Below are positions 22,258 to 31,361 of a stretch of 64,000 nt of DNA, in pieces. The notes under the pieces were generated by a model that was not told the origin of the DNA, did no database searches, and saw only the letters and a list, made by a program, of their open reading frames with translations. Position 1 is the stretch's first letter; every line of letters starts with the position of its first letter. The translations under genes and the position numbers were made by a program. Origin of the DNA: Shewanella sp. SNU WT4 (GTDB lineage Bacteria > Pseudomonadota > Gammaproteobacteria > Enterobacterales > Shewanellaceae); assembly GCF_006494715.1 (NCBI RefSeq), contig NZ_CP041151.1, forward strand, positions 1,922,001 through 1,986,000. The letters are read 5' to 3'.

Positions 22258-22320
22258 AAAAATCTCAAAAATCTCAAAAATCTCAAAAATCTCAAAAATC
22301 TCAAAAATCTTAAAAATGTT
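22258..22320. repeat. Tandem 9-bp repeat (AAAAATCTC), seven units
   Basis: Five perfect copies of AAAAATCTC (22258-22302) are followed by AAAAATCTT and AAAAATGTT, ending 6 bp before the last base of the pseudouridine synthase gene. Such short arrays change length easily by slippage. It is not a CRISPR, since there are no spacers. Confidence 0.95.
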
Positions 22321-22326
22321 AAGTGG

Positions 22327-24039
22327 TTAAAAGTCGGCATCCACTTGGAAGGTCATTAACTTGCCACTCATCGGATGGCTCAAGGTTAGGGATTCAGCAT
22401 GAAGATGCAGGCGGTTAGCAACTTGTCCATAGAGATCATCACCCACCATAGGCATATTTAAGCCGCGAGCATGGGCGCAGTGGACACGCAGTTGATGAGT
22501 GCGACCAGTTTTGGGATATAAATACAGTTTAGTTTTTTGGCCAATATGCTCAATCACTTGCCACTCGGTGATGGCTTCTTTGCCATGTTCATGACACACA
22601 AGTTGCCTTGGTCTGTCATCTAAATCACCGCGCAAGGGCAGACTAATAGTGCCGCTAGCTATGCTTAGCTTGCCATCTATTAAGGCGACATAGCGCTTAC
22701 TGGCAGTACGCTGAATAAACTGCCGTTGCAACGCTTTATGCGCATCTTTAGTTAGGGCAATCACCATTAAGCCCGAGGTCGACATATCAAGGCGATGGAC
22801 AATTAAAGGCCCGGTCGCAGCCGGGAACATAAGCTGCGCGCGGCTAAATACCGAATCCGTGACTTGCTTACCTGGCACAGATAAAAATTCGGCCGGTTTA
22901 TTGATAATAGCCAAGGCGTCATCTTGATAAATAATCTCGATAGATTTGCCTGCCGCAGTATTTTGCAGCAATGGATTATCATCCACAGTTAATCCTTGCA
23001 GCATGTGGCTTAAAATCGGATGGCATTTGCGCTGACAAGCGGGGTAGTAGTATTTATGTTGTCGCACTTGGGATTTAGGTGAAGCGCCCCACCAAAACTC
23101 AGCCATAGCAATAGGTTGATAATTATGACTAAAGGCATAATGCAGCAATTTTGGCGCGGCGCATTCACCAGAGCCAGCTGGCGGGGTTAATTCTACGGTC
23201 GATGTAAAAATGCTATGCAGGCTTTTACTCTCGCCTTTGATATTTAAAAAACGGTATTGCTCAAACAAGCGTTGTTGCAACTCATTGGACAGTTGTTTCC
23301 GCTCGGTTTGTAATTGCTCAATATCGCGGGTTAATCGTGATAAGGCGTGCTGCGCCGTATCGATTTGTTGCTGCCAAGCAAGCTTAGTATCACGTAAATG
23401 CAGTTTTTCTCGCACGCTTTGCTGACTAAGCTCAAGGGCTAATGTTTGCCCTTGCTGTTCAAGCATTAATAAGTCCTCGCCCTTGGCACTGTCACGCTTT
23501 GCTTGCCACTGCTCGCGGGCTAATTTGCGCTGCGCTCGTGCCACTATCATGGCTTGCCTTAGCGCGGCAATAGCAAGGTCTGCCTGTTGTTCAATCTGCT
23601 TAAGGTGCAGCTGACAATCACTTAACTCGTGTGCGGCTTGTTTATGCGTGACTTGGCGGTTTAAATCATCGATATAACGCTTTTGCTCAACAAAGAAATT
23701 ATCGGCCTGCAGCATGTCATACACGGGCGGTGCAAAGCCTGTAATGTGATTACTGTTAGCCAATTTTCCTGAAAATGCGCTGAGGTAGCCTAATTCGCCG
23801 GCTTGATTGCGTACCACCAGTACGCCAAACATTTTGCCTATGGCAAATGCATCGCTATCGTTTAAGCCGAAATTATGTTGCCACTCGTGTGGCGCGCTAA
23901 GATAAGCCTGCAGCGACTGCGCCGCTAATACACAAAGCGGATGCGGCTGATAGTAAAAGGGGAAGGTGAAGCGTGCTGGCAATTCAATTTCTTGAGCAAT
24001 ATCTGGCAGTAAGGTGAAGCAAGCGTCGGTCATAGACAT
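22327..24039 (-). CDS. RluA-family pseudouridine synthase with long N-terminal extension
   Basis: About 570 aa. The C-terminal ~210 residues are an RluA-type catalytic domain: IIYQDDALAIINKPAEFLSVPG, then HRLDMSTSGLMVIAL with the catalytic Asp near residue 415, then KTGRTHQLRVHCAH. It turns a uridine in rRNA or tRNA into pseudouridine; the target is unknown. The first ~150 residues start CFTLLPDIAQEIELPARFTF, and residues about 150-260 are a long Gln/Arg/Glu-rich coiled coil. This extended architecture occurs in related Shewanella and Vibrio proteins. The start is uncertain: ATG at 24039 or 24033 fits the family better than 24108, and no clear ribosome site decides it. Confidence 0.85.
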   Translation of the reverse strand: MSMTDACFTLLPDIAQEIELPARFTFPFYYQPHPLCVLAAQSLQAYLSAPHEWQHNFGLNDSDAFAIGKMFGVLVVRNQAGELGYLSAFSGKLANSNHITGFAPPVYDMLQADNFFVEQKRYIDDLNRQVTHKQAAHELSDCQLHLKQIEQQADLAIAALRQAMIVARAQRKLAREQWQAKRDSAKGEDLLMLEQQGQTLALELSQQSVREKLHLRDTKLAWQQQIDTAQHALSRLTRDIEQLQTERKQLSNELQQRLFEQYRFLNIKGESKSLHSIFTSTVELTPPAGSGECAAPKLLHYAFSHNYQPIAMAEFWWGASPKSQVRQHKYYYPACQRKCHPILSHMLQGLTVDDNPLLQNTAAGKSIEIIYQDDALAIINKPAEFLSVPGKQVTDSVFSRAQLMFPAATGPLIVHRLDMSTSGLMVIALTKDAHKALQRQFIQRTASKRYVALIDGKLSIASGTISLPLRGDLDDRPRQLVCHEHGKEAITEWQVIEHIGQKTKLYLYPKTGRTHQLRVHCAHARGLNMPMVGDDLYGQVANRLHLHAESLTLSHPMSGKLMTFQVDADF

Positions 24040-24383
24040 AAAATAAGTTACATTCGGCGAGTAAACTAAGGCGGCCGCTATTCTACCTGTTCGCGCCATA
24101 GAGATCATGGCTTAATTCGACTCGCCATAGCGTGTAGCAATAGGAGTGTAGGAATGAGTGTGTAGTCGTTGGAGTGTAGCAATAGGATTGTCAGGATCGG
24201 AGCGTTAGTAGGGTGGGTGTTTTGACGAGTTGGCTTGCTGCTGGGCTTTGCTAATGAATGGCTAATTTGCATGCTAACTGGCGGCGACTAGTTTTCCGCA
24301 ATTTACTTTTCGCGACTGACCTTTTATGACGAACTTGCCGCGACTTGCTATCGCGGCAATGCTTGGGGTGTTTGTTTCTGCCA

Positions 24384-25454
24384 GAATTCAGATAATAACT
24401 GCGACACTCTAATTGAGGTGTAGAAGAAGCCAACTGCTGAAAGTGGTACGCTTTATCTCGCCAAAGTAAAAGAGTATCACTATGAATTATCAACAGTTGA
24501 CTGAAGCAAGACGAGACCAGATTTCCGTGCTTTTAGAACAGGGCTTTTAGATAGCACATATAGCTAAATGCATTCATTGCCATCGCTCTAGTGTCTATCG
24601 GGAAGTGAAACGATGCCAAGGGCAATCACGCTATCAGCCTGATATTGCACACGAGCAGGCTGTCACAATGAGGCGTCAGTCGAGTAAATATGCGATACCC
24701 TCGCAGTGAATAGAGAGCATCATCCTTTTGCTGGAATTGGATTGGAGCCCTGAGCAAATCTCGCAGGTGTTGCGCCTAGTGAAGGAACCTGTCAGTCACG
24801 AGTGGATTTATCGCTATATTGCACGCGACAAACGCCGTGGCGGTAAGCTTTATCGTCATTTACGCCAAGGACATAAGCGTTATCGGCGCGGTAAAGTAGA
24901 GCAAGCTCCTACCATAAAAAACGCCGTATCGATTGACGACAGACCTGCGATTGTCGATAGCCGAGAGCGATTTGGAGACTGGGAAATCGATACTGTATTG
25001 GGTCTACATGGAACGGGCTCTATTGTGACTCTATTAGAGCGTAAGACTCGGTTTTATTTGATAAAGAAAGTTAGTTCAAAGTCAGCGGCAGATGTAACGA
25101 AAGCGACTATTGAGTTACTGATGCCATATAGGGCACATGTGCTGACGATAACGGCAGATAATGGACGCGAATTTGCTAACCACCAAGAGATAGCAGAGGC
25201 GCTAGATACACAGGTGTATTTTGCGCACCCTTATCGTTCTTGTGAACGTGGTGCGAATGAAAACGCCAATGGATTACTCCGGCAGTATGTCAAAAAAGGC
25301 GTTGATTTGAGGCTAGTGAGTGACGAATTAATCGAATTTGCTCAGAATAGAATTAACTATCGACCAAAAAGGTGTTTGAAGTTTAAGCAGCCTGCGGTGG
25401 TATTTCACCAATTAGCTGCTTAATTGCCGAGTGTCGCACTTCGGAGTTGAATTC
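24384..25454 (+). mobile_element. IS30-like insertion sequence, inactivated
   Basis: An approximately 1.07-kb element. Its ends form an imperfect inverted repeat: left GAATTCA ... TGCGACACTC ... AATT, right read inward GAATTCA ... GTGCGACACTC ... AATT. The size suits the IS30 family, whose members have IRs of about 25 bp and very short target repeats. Exact ends and a target duplication could not be fixed by eye. The transposase carries two in-frame stops. Confidence 0.75.
24482..25423 (+). pseudogene. IS30-family transposase, two in-frame stop codons
   Basis: Read in a single frame from ATG 24482, the product starts MNYQQLTEARRDQISVLLEQGF (cut by TAG at 24548-24550), goes on with HIAKCIHCHRSSVYREVKR (the IS30 helix-turn-helix), is stopped by TGA at 24707-24709, then runs intact through SPEQISQVLRLV, FGDWEIDTVLG (first Asp), TADNGREFANH (second Asp) and RGANENANGLLRQYVKKG (Glu) to the end. 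All catalytic residues are kept but the DNA-binding N-terminus is separated, so it is almost surely inactive. The frame matches on both sides of the stops, so these are point changes, not frameshifts. Confidence 0.9.
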
Positions 25455-25470
25455 GGGTGTAAGGCGTTAG

Positions 25471-26418
25471 TTAATCGTCAAATTGCCCTAAGAAAGTCGC
25501 TGATGGCATAAAATAAATGGCGCCAGTTTTCGCATCTACAAAATCTAATAAGCGATCGTAATCGCCATTGTCATCGGCAAAAATCATTTGTTTTAATGAG
25601 GTGTTGATAATCTCAGGGGTCGATGCAAAACCCACGAAAAAGGTGCCATGTTCTTTGGCATTACCCCAAGGGCGGTTTTGTCTTAGCATCTTAATTTCAA
25701 CATCATCAATTTCAACTTTACTCTTGGCATTGTGCGCCCACGCTGGTTTGACATCGTCATCAAGCTCAACATTATCCATTTTAGTGCGACCAATCACTTG
25801 CTCTTGATATTCGGTATGCTGCGCTTCCCATTTATCGAGATTATCCACATAACGTTGAGTCGTGAGATAACTGCCCCCTTGGTGCAGTTCAATATCTTGT
25901 TGCACTAATACGGCCTCAACGCGCTCGTCTCCGCTTGGGTTTTCAGTGCCATCGACAAAATCAATCATGTCGCGGTTATCTAAATACTTATAGCCTTGAA
26001 TATCTTCGATAAGCTCAGCGATGGCTTGTAAGTCACGCATGACTAGCTTGGCGGCTTGGAAGTTGAGATCGATGCGATTTGATTTAATCATCACAAAAAT
26101 ATCGCCAGCGGTGGCAGGAAAAACCCGCGTGCCGTCACGCATTTCTGTAAAGGGTTGCAGCTGCGCTGGCATTGGCATGCTTGGGAATAACTGCGGCCAA
26201 GCATTAGCCGAAAAACCTATGCTAATCGTGAGGCTTGCGTCTAAATCTTTTTGGTTAATGGATTTAGTGATGACATCCAGTTTGGCCAAGCAATGGGCAA
26301 TTTGTGCACTTAAATGATTAGTATCAAGCCTTTGTTCAAGTACAAAGGTCATATACTCAGCATGAGTGGTAGGATTTGATAGCACACCGGGTTGGGCCAA
26401 GTTACTTAACACTGTCAT
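25471..26418 (-). CDS. DyP-type heme peroxidase
   Basis: A 315-aa dye-decolourising peroxidase, a heme enzyme that uses H2O2 to oxidise varied substrates. The hallmark GxxDG loop appears as DFVDGTENPSGDE (distal Asp), the proximal His in AWAHNAKSKVEI, and the distal Arg in LRQNRPWGN. The C-terminal FATPEI-like run (GFASTPEIINTSLKQMI) is typical. No Tat or Sec signal is present, so it is cytosolic or goes into an encapsulin shell, although no encapsulin gene is near. ATG 26418 is chosen because CAGGAG lies upstream at the right distance; the alternative 26433 is weaker. It stands alone. Confidence 0.92.
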   Translation of the reverse strand: MTVLSNLAQPGVLSNPTTHAEYMTFVLEQRLDTNHLSAQIAHCLAKLDVITKSINQKDLDASLTISIGFSANAWPQLFPSMPMPAQLQPFTEMRDGTRVFPATAGDIFVMIKSNRIDLNFQAAKLVMRDLQAIAELIEDIQGYKYLDNRDMIDFVDGTENPSGDERVEAVLVQQDIELHQGGSYLTTQRYVDNLDKWEAQHTEYQEQVIGRTKMDNVELDDDVKPAWAHNAKSKVEIDDVEIKMLRQNRPWGNAKEHGTFFVGFASTPEIINTSLKQMIFADDNGDYDRLLDFVDAKTGAIYFMPSATFLGQFDD

Positions 26419-26691
26419 GGGACACTCCTGCAAATATTGATGATAATCGCATTATTAATTCATTACTCACTGGTAATGTTAGCGTTAGCTTATCAATCAA
26501 GGCGGTTTACGATACGTTAATTTATGAACTTACTATACGTAGTTAACATAGTGAGTGGTATCCACATAAATCAGAATTAATCCCGCGAGTAACTCCTTGC
26601 TAATTTCGCTAATTCCTCGCTAACACCTTCGGCTAATCCGCGCTAATCGCAGCGCTTTGCCATGCACGACAAGATAACCAAGCGCCCAAGT

Positions 26692-28011
26692 TTAGCCATT
26701 ACAGGGCGTATCGGCAGGCAAAGCTTGTCGGCTCAGTTCTTGCGCCACTGTGGTCATGGCTTGGGTTAGCTGAGTTAATTGCGCAGAGCTAATAGTGTAG
26801 GGCGGCATAATATAAATAAAATGGCCAAATGGGCGAACCCATACCCCGAGTTCAACAAACCTTGGTTGCAGTAAACTGGTATTGACCGCTGAGTGCATTT
26901 CAATGACGCCCACGGCGCCTAACACGCGCACCTCTTTTACTGCGCTAAAGTGTGCCGCTTGTGCCAGTTGTTGTTGTAACTGCTGTTCAATATTGGCCAC
27001 TTGTTGTTGCCAATCACCAGTTTCAAGAATGGCTAAACTGGCGCTGGCGGCAGCGCATGCCAACGGATTAGCCATAAAGGTCGGGCCATGCATAAATACT
27101 GAGGTCGAAGATTGGCTAATGCCGCGCGCGATTTCATCCGAGCATAAGGTTGCCGCCAAGCTGATGTGACCGCCCGTCAGCGCTTTACCTAAGCACAGAA
27201 TATCCGCTTCAATATCAGCGTGTTGATAGGCAAAGAGCTTACCTGTGCGGCCAAAGCCAGTGGCGATTTCATCCAAAATCAAAAGCACATCATATTGACT
27301 ACAAAGACGGCGCAATAGCTTAAGGTACTCAGGGCTATAAAAGAACATAGCGCCAGCGCCTTGCATTATAGGTTCAATGATACAAGCCGCTAGCTGGTGG
27401 TGATTCTTCGCAAATAAGGTTTCTAAGGCGCTAATGTCCTCGGGAGTTAGTGCTTGCGTAAACGGCGTGCGCGGCGCAGGTCCAAAACACTGCGGGCTTA
27501 AGGCATGATTAAACAGATTGTGCATGCCGTTATCTGGGTCGCACACGCTCATGGCAGCAAAGGTGTCGCCATGGTAACCATGTTTAAGCGTTAACATTTG
27601 TTGCTTATGACTGTGACCGCGCCCATGCCAATATTGCATTGCCATTTTCATAGCCACTTCAACGGCGACTGAGCCTGAATCACTGTAAAAAATCTTAGTT
27701 AACTGCGGGCTCGTCATCGCCAGTAACTGCTTGCCTAAGCGGATGGCGGGTTCATGGGTCAAACCGCCAAACATCACATGGCTAAGTTGCTGTAATTGCG
27801 ACTGCATGGCTGCAACAATCTGCGGATGACTATAACCATGGACACACGACCACCAAGAGCTGGTGCCATCAATGAGTTGCCGACCATCCGCTAACGTCAG
27901 TAGGCAAGCATCACCAGAAACCACACCAAACACTTGGGCGGGTTGCTCGAGATTGCTATAAGGGTGCCAAAGATGCTGACGGTCGAAGGAGTAGTCGATG
28001 CTGTCGCTCAT
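26692..28011 (-). CDS. bioA: Adenosylmethionine-8-amino-7-oxononanoate aminotransferase
   Basis: A 439-aa class III PLP aminotransferase that moves the amino group of S-adenosylmethionine to KAPA, giving DAPA, in biotin synthesis. Visible motifs are the substrate-site start DRQHLWHPY, GTSSWWSCVHGYSHP, FYSDSGSVAVEVAMKMA, the cofactor Asp in LILDEIATGFGRTG, and the PLP lysine in CLGKALTGGH. It is divergent from bioBFCD with a 94-bp shared promoter region, the same layout as in E. coli. Confidence 0.96.
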   Translation of the reverse strand: MSDSIDYSFDRQHLWHPYSNLEQPAQVFGVVSGDACLLTLADGRQLIDGTSSWWSCVHGYSHPQIVAAMQSQLQQLSHVMFGGLTHEPAIRLGKQLLAMTSPQLTKIFYSDSGSVAVEVAMKMAMQYWHGRGHSHKQQMLTLKHGYHGDTFAAMSVCDPDNGMHNLFNHALSPQCFGPAPRTPFTQALTPEDISALETLFAKNHHQLAACIIEPIMQGAGAMFFYSPEYLKLLRRLCSQYDVLLILDEIATGFGRTGKLFAYQHADIEADILCLGKALTGGHISLAATLCSDEIARGISQSSTSVFMHGPTFMANPLACAAASASLAILETGDWQQQVANIEQQLQQQLAQAAHFSAVKEVRVLGAVGVIEMHSAVNTSLLQPRFVELGVWVRPFGHFIYIMPPYTISSAQLTQLTQAMTTVAQELSRQALPADTPCNG

Positions 28012-28028
28012 ATTTTAATCACTAGTAA

Positions 28029-28076
28029 ATGTTAAGTTGGCAGATTGATTGACAGTTTACGACCTGAGGTTATGCT
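28029..28076 (+). promoter_or_regulatory. bioB promoter and candidate BirA operator
   Basis: TTGACA (28049-28054) and TATGCT (28071-28076) with 16-bp spacing form a good sigma-70 promoter reading towards bioB. Overlapping it, ATGTTAAGT (28029-28037) and AGTTTACGA (28054-28062) resemble the two halves of the BirA box (TTGTAAACC / GGTTTACAA, or TTGTTAACC in E. coli) with a 16-bp spacer. The promoter is convincing; the operator is imperfect and only a candidate. A BirA site here would repress bioA and bioBFCD when biotin is plentiful. Confidence 0.5.
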
Positions 28077-28105
28077 AGCCAAGTTAAAATTACTCAGGGA
28101 ACCCT

Positions 28106-29164
28106 ATGTCTACTCAGTGTCGCCACGATTGGCAAAAGCATGAAATTGAAGCCTTGTTTGCATTACCTATGAACGATTTACTGTTTCAGGCGCATAGCAT
28201 TCATCGGCAGTCATTTGATGCTAACCAAGTGCAGATTAGTCGCTTATTGTCGATTAAAACGGGAGCATGCCCTGAGGATTGTAAATATTGTCCGCAAAGC
28301 GCTCGCTATGATACTGGCCTTGAAAAAGAGCGTTTGCTGGAAATTGATAAAGTGATCACTGAAGCTCGCAGCGCCAAGGCTGCAGGTGCCAGTCGTTTTT
28401 GTATGGGCGCGGCTTGGCGTAATCCGCGGGATAAGGACATTCCGTATCTTGCTGACATGGTGCGTGAAGTCAAATCCTTAGGGCTTGAAACCTGTATGAC
28501 CTTGGGGATGTTAAATCAGCAGCAGGCGCAGCAATTGGCTGACGCTGGGCTTGATTATTACAACCATAACTTAGATACCTCGCCCGAGTTTTACGGCGAT
28601 ATTATTACCACTCGCACTTATGCTGATCGTTTAGATACTCTTGAACATGTGCGTTCTGCCGGCATGAAGGTCTGCTCTGGCGGTATTGTCGGCATGGGGG
28701 AAACCACCACCGACAGAGCCAGTTTATTGCAGCAATTAGCTAATCTGCCAAGACACCCTGAATCTGTGCCTATCAATATGTTGGTTAAAGTTGCGGGAAC
28801 GCCGTTAGACAAGGTGGAAGATTTAGATCCCCTCGAGTTTGTACGCACCATTGCTGTGGCCAGAATTGTGATGCCGCAATCAAGAGTGCGCTTATCGGCG
28901 GGGCGCGAAAAGATGTCAGAAGAACTGCAAGCCATGTGTTTCTTTGCTGGCGCCAACTCGATTTTTTACGGTTGCAAACTGCTAACCACTAATAATCCTG
29001 AAGAAAATCAAGATATGCAGTTGTTTAAAAAGTTAGGGTTAACGCCAGAGCAAGGCGCAGTAGCCAGCGCGACTATCGCCCGTGAGCAAGATGTGATGGC
29101 AAGCGTAAAAGCCAAACAAGATAAAACCAATAATGCGTTATTTTTTGATGCTGGAGCCTTGTAA
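28106..29164 (+). CDS. bioB: Biotin synthase
   Basis: A 352-aa radical SAM enzyme that inserts sulfur into dethiobiotin. The [4Fe-4S] motif is in [14 protein letters not shown] near residue 52-65 (CxxxCxxC). Also seen: [28 protein letters not shown], and [26 protein letters not shown], which holds the conserved Arg linked to the [2Fe-2S] cluster. CAGGGAA precedes the ATG. The stop is directly followed by the GTG start of bioF, so the two are coupled. Confidence 0.98.
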   Translation: MSTQCRHDWQKHEIEALFALPMNDLLFQAHSIHRQSFDANQVQISRLLSIKTGACPEDCKYCPQSARYDTGLEKERLLEIDKVITEARSAKAAGASRFCMGAAWRNPRDKDIPYLADMVREVKSLGLETCMTLGMLNQQQAQQLADAGLDYYNHNLDTSPEFYGDIITTRTYADRLDTLEHVRSAGMKVCSGGIVGMGETTTDRASLLQQLANLPRHPESVPINMLVKVAGTPLDKVEDLDPLEFVRTIAVARIVMPQSRVRLSAGREKMSEELQAMCFFAGANSIFYGCKLLTTNNPEENQDMQLFKKLGLTPEQGAVASATIAREQDVMASVKAKQDKTNNALFFDAGAL

Positions 29165-30331
29165 GTGACGCCATTTGCTCACTGGCAACAAGGATTGGCG
29201 GCAACCTTAACTCGCCAAGCCAGCCTTGGTTTGTTGCGACAGCGCAAGCTTGCCCATATTGACTCAACTCATGCTGAGCCGCCGTTGGCTGAGGTCGATT
29301 TTAGTAGCAATGATTATTTAGGGTTAGCGCGGGATAGCGATATCGCGGCGGCGCTTGCGAAGGGCGTTGCTGTATTTGGTCATGGCAGCACGGCATCGCC
29401 ATTAATTAGTGGTTATAGCCAAGCCCATCTTGAGTTAGAGCAGCGCTTGTGTATGACGGCGGGGCAAGATGCCGCGTTACTTTTTTGCTCAGGCTTTAGT
29501 GCCAATGTCAGTTTATTTAAAACCTTGTTTACGGCCAGAGATGTGATTGTCGCCGACAAACTGATGCACGCGTCTGCCTTAGATGGCATTGCAGATAGCG
29601 GCGCTAAATTAGTGCGCTTTACCCATAACGATGTCGCGTCTGCCAAGACGCAGTTGCAACGCTTAGCTGAAAAAGGCACGCCTGCGACGGCATTAGTCAC
29701 TGAATCGGTATTTAGTATGGATGGCGATGAAGCGCCATTGGCAGAACTTAAACAGCTTGCTACTCAATATGGTTGCGGCTTGATTGTGGATGATGCCCAT
29801 GGTTTTGGCTGGCGGCCTTTAGCCGTAGTGCCAGATATTCATTTAATCACCTTTGGTAAGGCGCTCGGCGGTCAAGGCGCCGCGATTTTAAGTCAGAACA
29901 CTGTGATTGATTATTTAGTGAGCCATAGCCGCGCTTATATCTATTCAACCGCGTTATCTCCGGCAAGTTGCATGGCAGTGAGTGTCGCGGTAACTAAAGC
30001 CAAAGAGTCGTCATTAGTGGCTAAGCTGCGGGCTAACATTGCTTATTTTCAAGAAAAAACCAAGGAGCTAGGCATAGCTATCATGGTATCAAACAGCCCA
30101 ATTCAAGGGGTGTTGACCTATGATATTCAGGCGACAATGGCCTTAGCCGCAGCGCTTGGTACACAAGGACTCAAAGTGGGTGCCATTCGCCCACCGACCG
30201 TGCCTAAAGGCCTGTGCCGCTTACGTATTACCTTAAGCGCCGCCCATCAGCACACTGACATCGATAGATTATTAACGAGCTTAAGCCATCTGTTAGCGCA
30301 AGAGGCCAATCACTTAAACGCCGTTAGCTAA
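29165..30331 (+). CDS. bioF: 8-amino-7-oxononanoate synthase
   Basis: A 388-aa PLP enzyme that condenses pimeloyl-ACP (or -CoA) with L-alanine to form KAPA. Motifs seen: FSSNDYLGLARD, GHGSTASPLISGY, DDAHGFGW with the cofactor Asp, and TFGKALGGQGAA with the PLP lysine near residue 232. The start is GTG immediately after the bioB stop, which gives the usual family N-terminus. It is followed by a 280-bp gap before bioC, unusual inside a biotin operon; no gene is seen in that gap. Confidence 0.97.
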   Translation: MTPFAHWQQGLAATLTRQASLGLLRQRKLAHIDSTHAEPPLAEVDFSSNDYLGLARDSDIAAALAKGVAVFGHGSTASPLISGYSQAHLELEQRLCMTAGQDAALLFCSGFSANVSLFKTLFTARDVIVADKLMHASALDGIADSGAKLVRFTHNDVASAKTQLQRLAEKGTPATALVTESVFSMDGDEAPLAELKQLATQYGCGLIVDDAHGFGWRPLAVVPDIHLITFGKALGGQGAAILSQNTVIDYLVSHSRAYIYSTALSPASCMAVSVAVTKAKESSLVAKLRANIAYFQEKTKELGIAIMVSNSPIQGVLTYDIQATMALAAALGTQGLKVGAIRPPTVPKGLCRLRITLSAAHQHTDIDRLLTSLSHLLAQEANHLNAVS

Positions 30332-30611
30332 TTGGCTAAATTAACAGTCAAATTAACAGCCAAACTATAGCCATAACAATAGTCACAATAATTTTTGAAT
30401 CATGCGTTTAAGCATTTACTGTGGAGCAGCCGCTTAATGATTACAGCGAGCATGGCTTAGGTTGTTGATAGCTATAGTTTTCGAAAGAAATGATTGTCGA
30501 TAGCGATGGCGAAGGCTATGTATAGACGGATAGGCGGATAGACATTGGCTTACCGATACAAATGGTTATCGATAAAAATTAGCTTATCGATACAAAATAG
30601 CAGGAGGCGAG

Positions 30612-31361
30612 ATGGCCACTGAAAACCTTATCGCCAGTCACTTTTCAAGAGCTGCCACTGGCTATCTTGAGCACAATCGAGTGCAGCGCATTTGTCAGCA
30701 GCAATTGTTATCTGGTTTAGGCCAAGGTCAAACACTACTGGATATTGGCGCTGGGCCAGGCACAGATTTTAGTCAGCATACACAGGCTCATATCCAGGTT
30801 TATGCCTTAGATATTGCCGGTGGCATGCTGCAACAATTAAAGCGCCATTATCCTGCCTATCAGGTGCTGCAAGGAGACGCCCAGCAGCTCCCGTTGGCAG
30901 ATAACAGCATGGATGTTATTTATTCCAACTTAGCCTTGCAGTGGTGCCCTGATATTAATCAGGTGGCGCGTGAACTTAGCCGCGTATGTCGCCCTGATGG
31001 CCAAATATCCTTAAGCATAGTGACCGCGGGCAGTTTGCCTGAACTCAAGGCGCTGAACTTACAGGTCAATGCCTTTGATGCCAGTTGCGATATTATTGAC
31101 GCCTTTAGTCTTAAGGATTGGCAAGCCTTAAATGTCAGCACCCAAGCTATCACAGTGCATTTTAAGGATGTCCGTGAATTGCTGTATTCCATCAAAGGGG
31201 TAGGGGCCAACACGACCTTAGCCAATCAAGGCGCGGGGCGTAAAGGATTAATGTCGCGCCGCTATTGGTTAGAACTAGTTGCTCGCGCAGAAGCATTGCG
31301 CCAAATGGAGGGTATTCCATTAACTTACCATATCACTTTTATCCATATGAGGCGCTTATGA
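30612..31361 (+). CDS. bioC: Malonyl-ACP O-methyltransferase
   Basis: A 249-aa SAM-dependent methyltransferase that masks malonyl-ACP as its methyl ester so that fatty acid synthesis can build the pimeloyl chain. Motif I is LLDIGAGPGTDF near residue 41-52; YALDIAGGMLQQL, GDAQQLPLADNSMDVIYSNLALQW and SRRYWLELVARAEALR match the BioC pattern. The length matches E. coli BioC (251 aa). AGGAGG, an ideal ribosome site, lies 4-9 bp before the ATG. The TGA stop overlaps the bioD start (ATGA). BioH, the partner esterase, is not in this window. Confidence 0.95.
   Translation: MATENLIASHFSRAATGYLEHNRVQRICQQQLLSGLGQGQTLLDIGAGPGTDFSQHTQAHIQVYALDIAGGMLQQLKRHYPAYQVLQGDAQQLPLADNSMDVIYSNLALQWCPDINQVARELSRVCRPDGQISLSIVTAGSLPELKALNLQVNAFDASCDIIDAFSLKDWQALNVSTQAITVHFKDVRELLYSIKGVGANTTLANQGAGRKGLMSRRYWLELVARAEALRQMEGIPLTYHITFIHMRRL

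Noticed and set aside
22258..22320. Possible CRISPR-like array
   Set aside because: Units are 9 bp and directly adjacent, with no spacers and no cas genes nearby.
24728..25423. A complete 231-aa integrase-like gene
   Set aside because: The same frame continues upstream to a normal IS30 N-terminus through two stop codons; it is a fragment of a dead transposase.
26440..26690. A lost gene between the DyP peroxidase and bioA
   Set aside because: Repeated CGCTAA and TTCGCTAAT words give a repetitive look, but there is no frame of useful length and no hairpin with a T-run.
30332..30611. A hidden gene in the 280-bp gap between bioF and bioC
   Set aside because: Stops occur in all frames on both strands and no family pattern is seen. 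GATAGA/GATAAA-rich text near 30500-30600 looks like simple drift.
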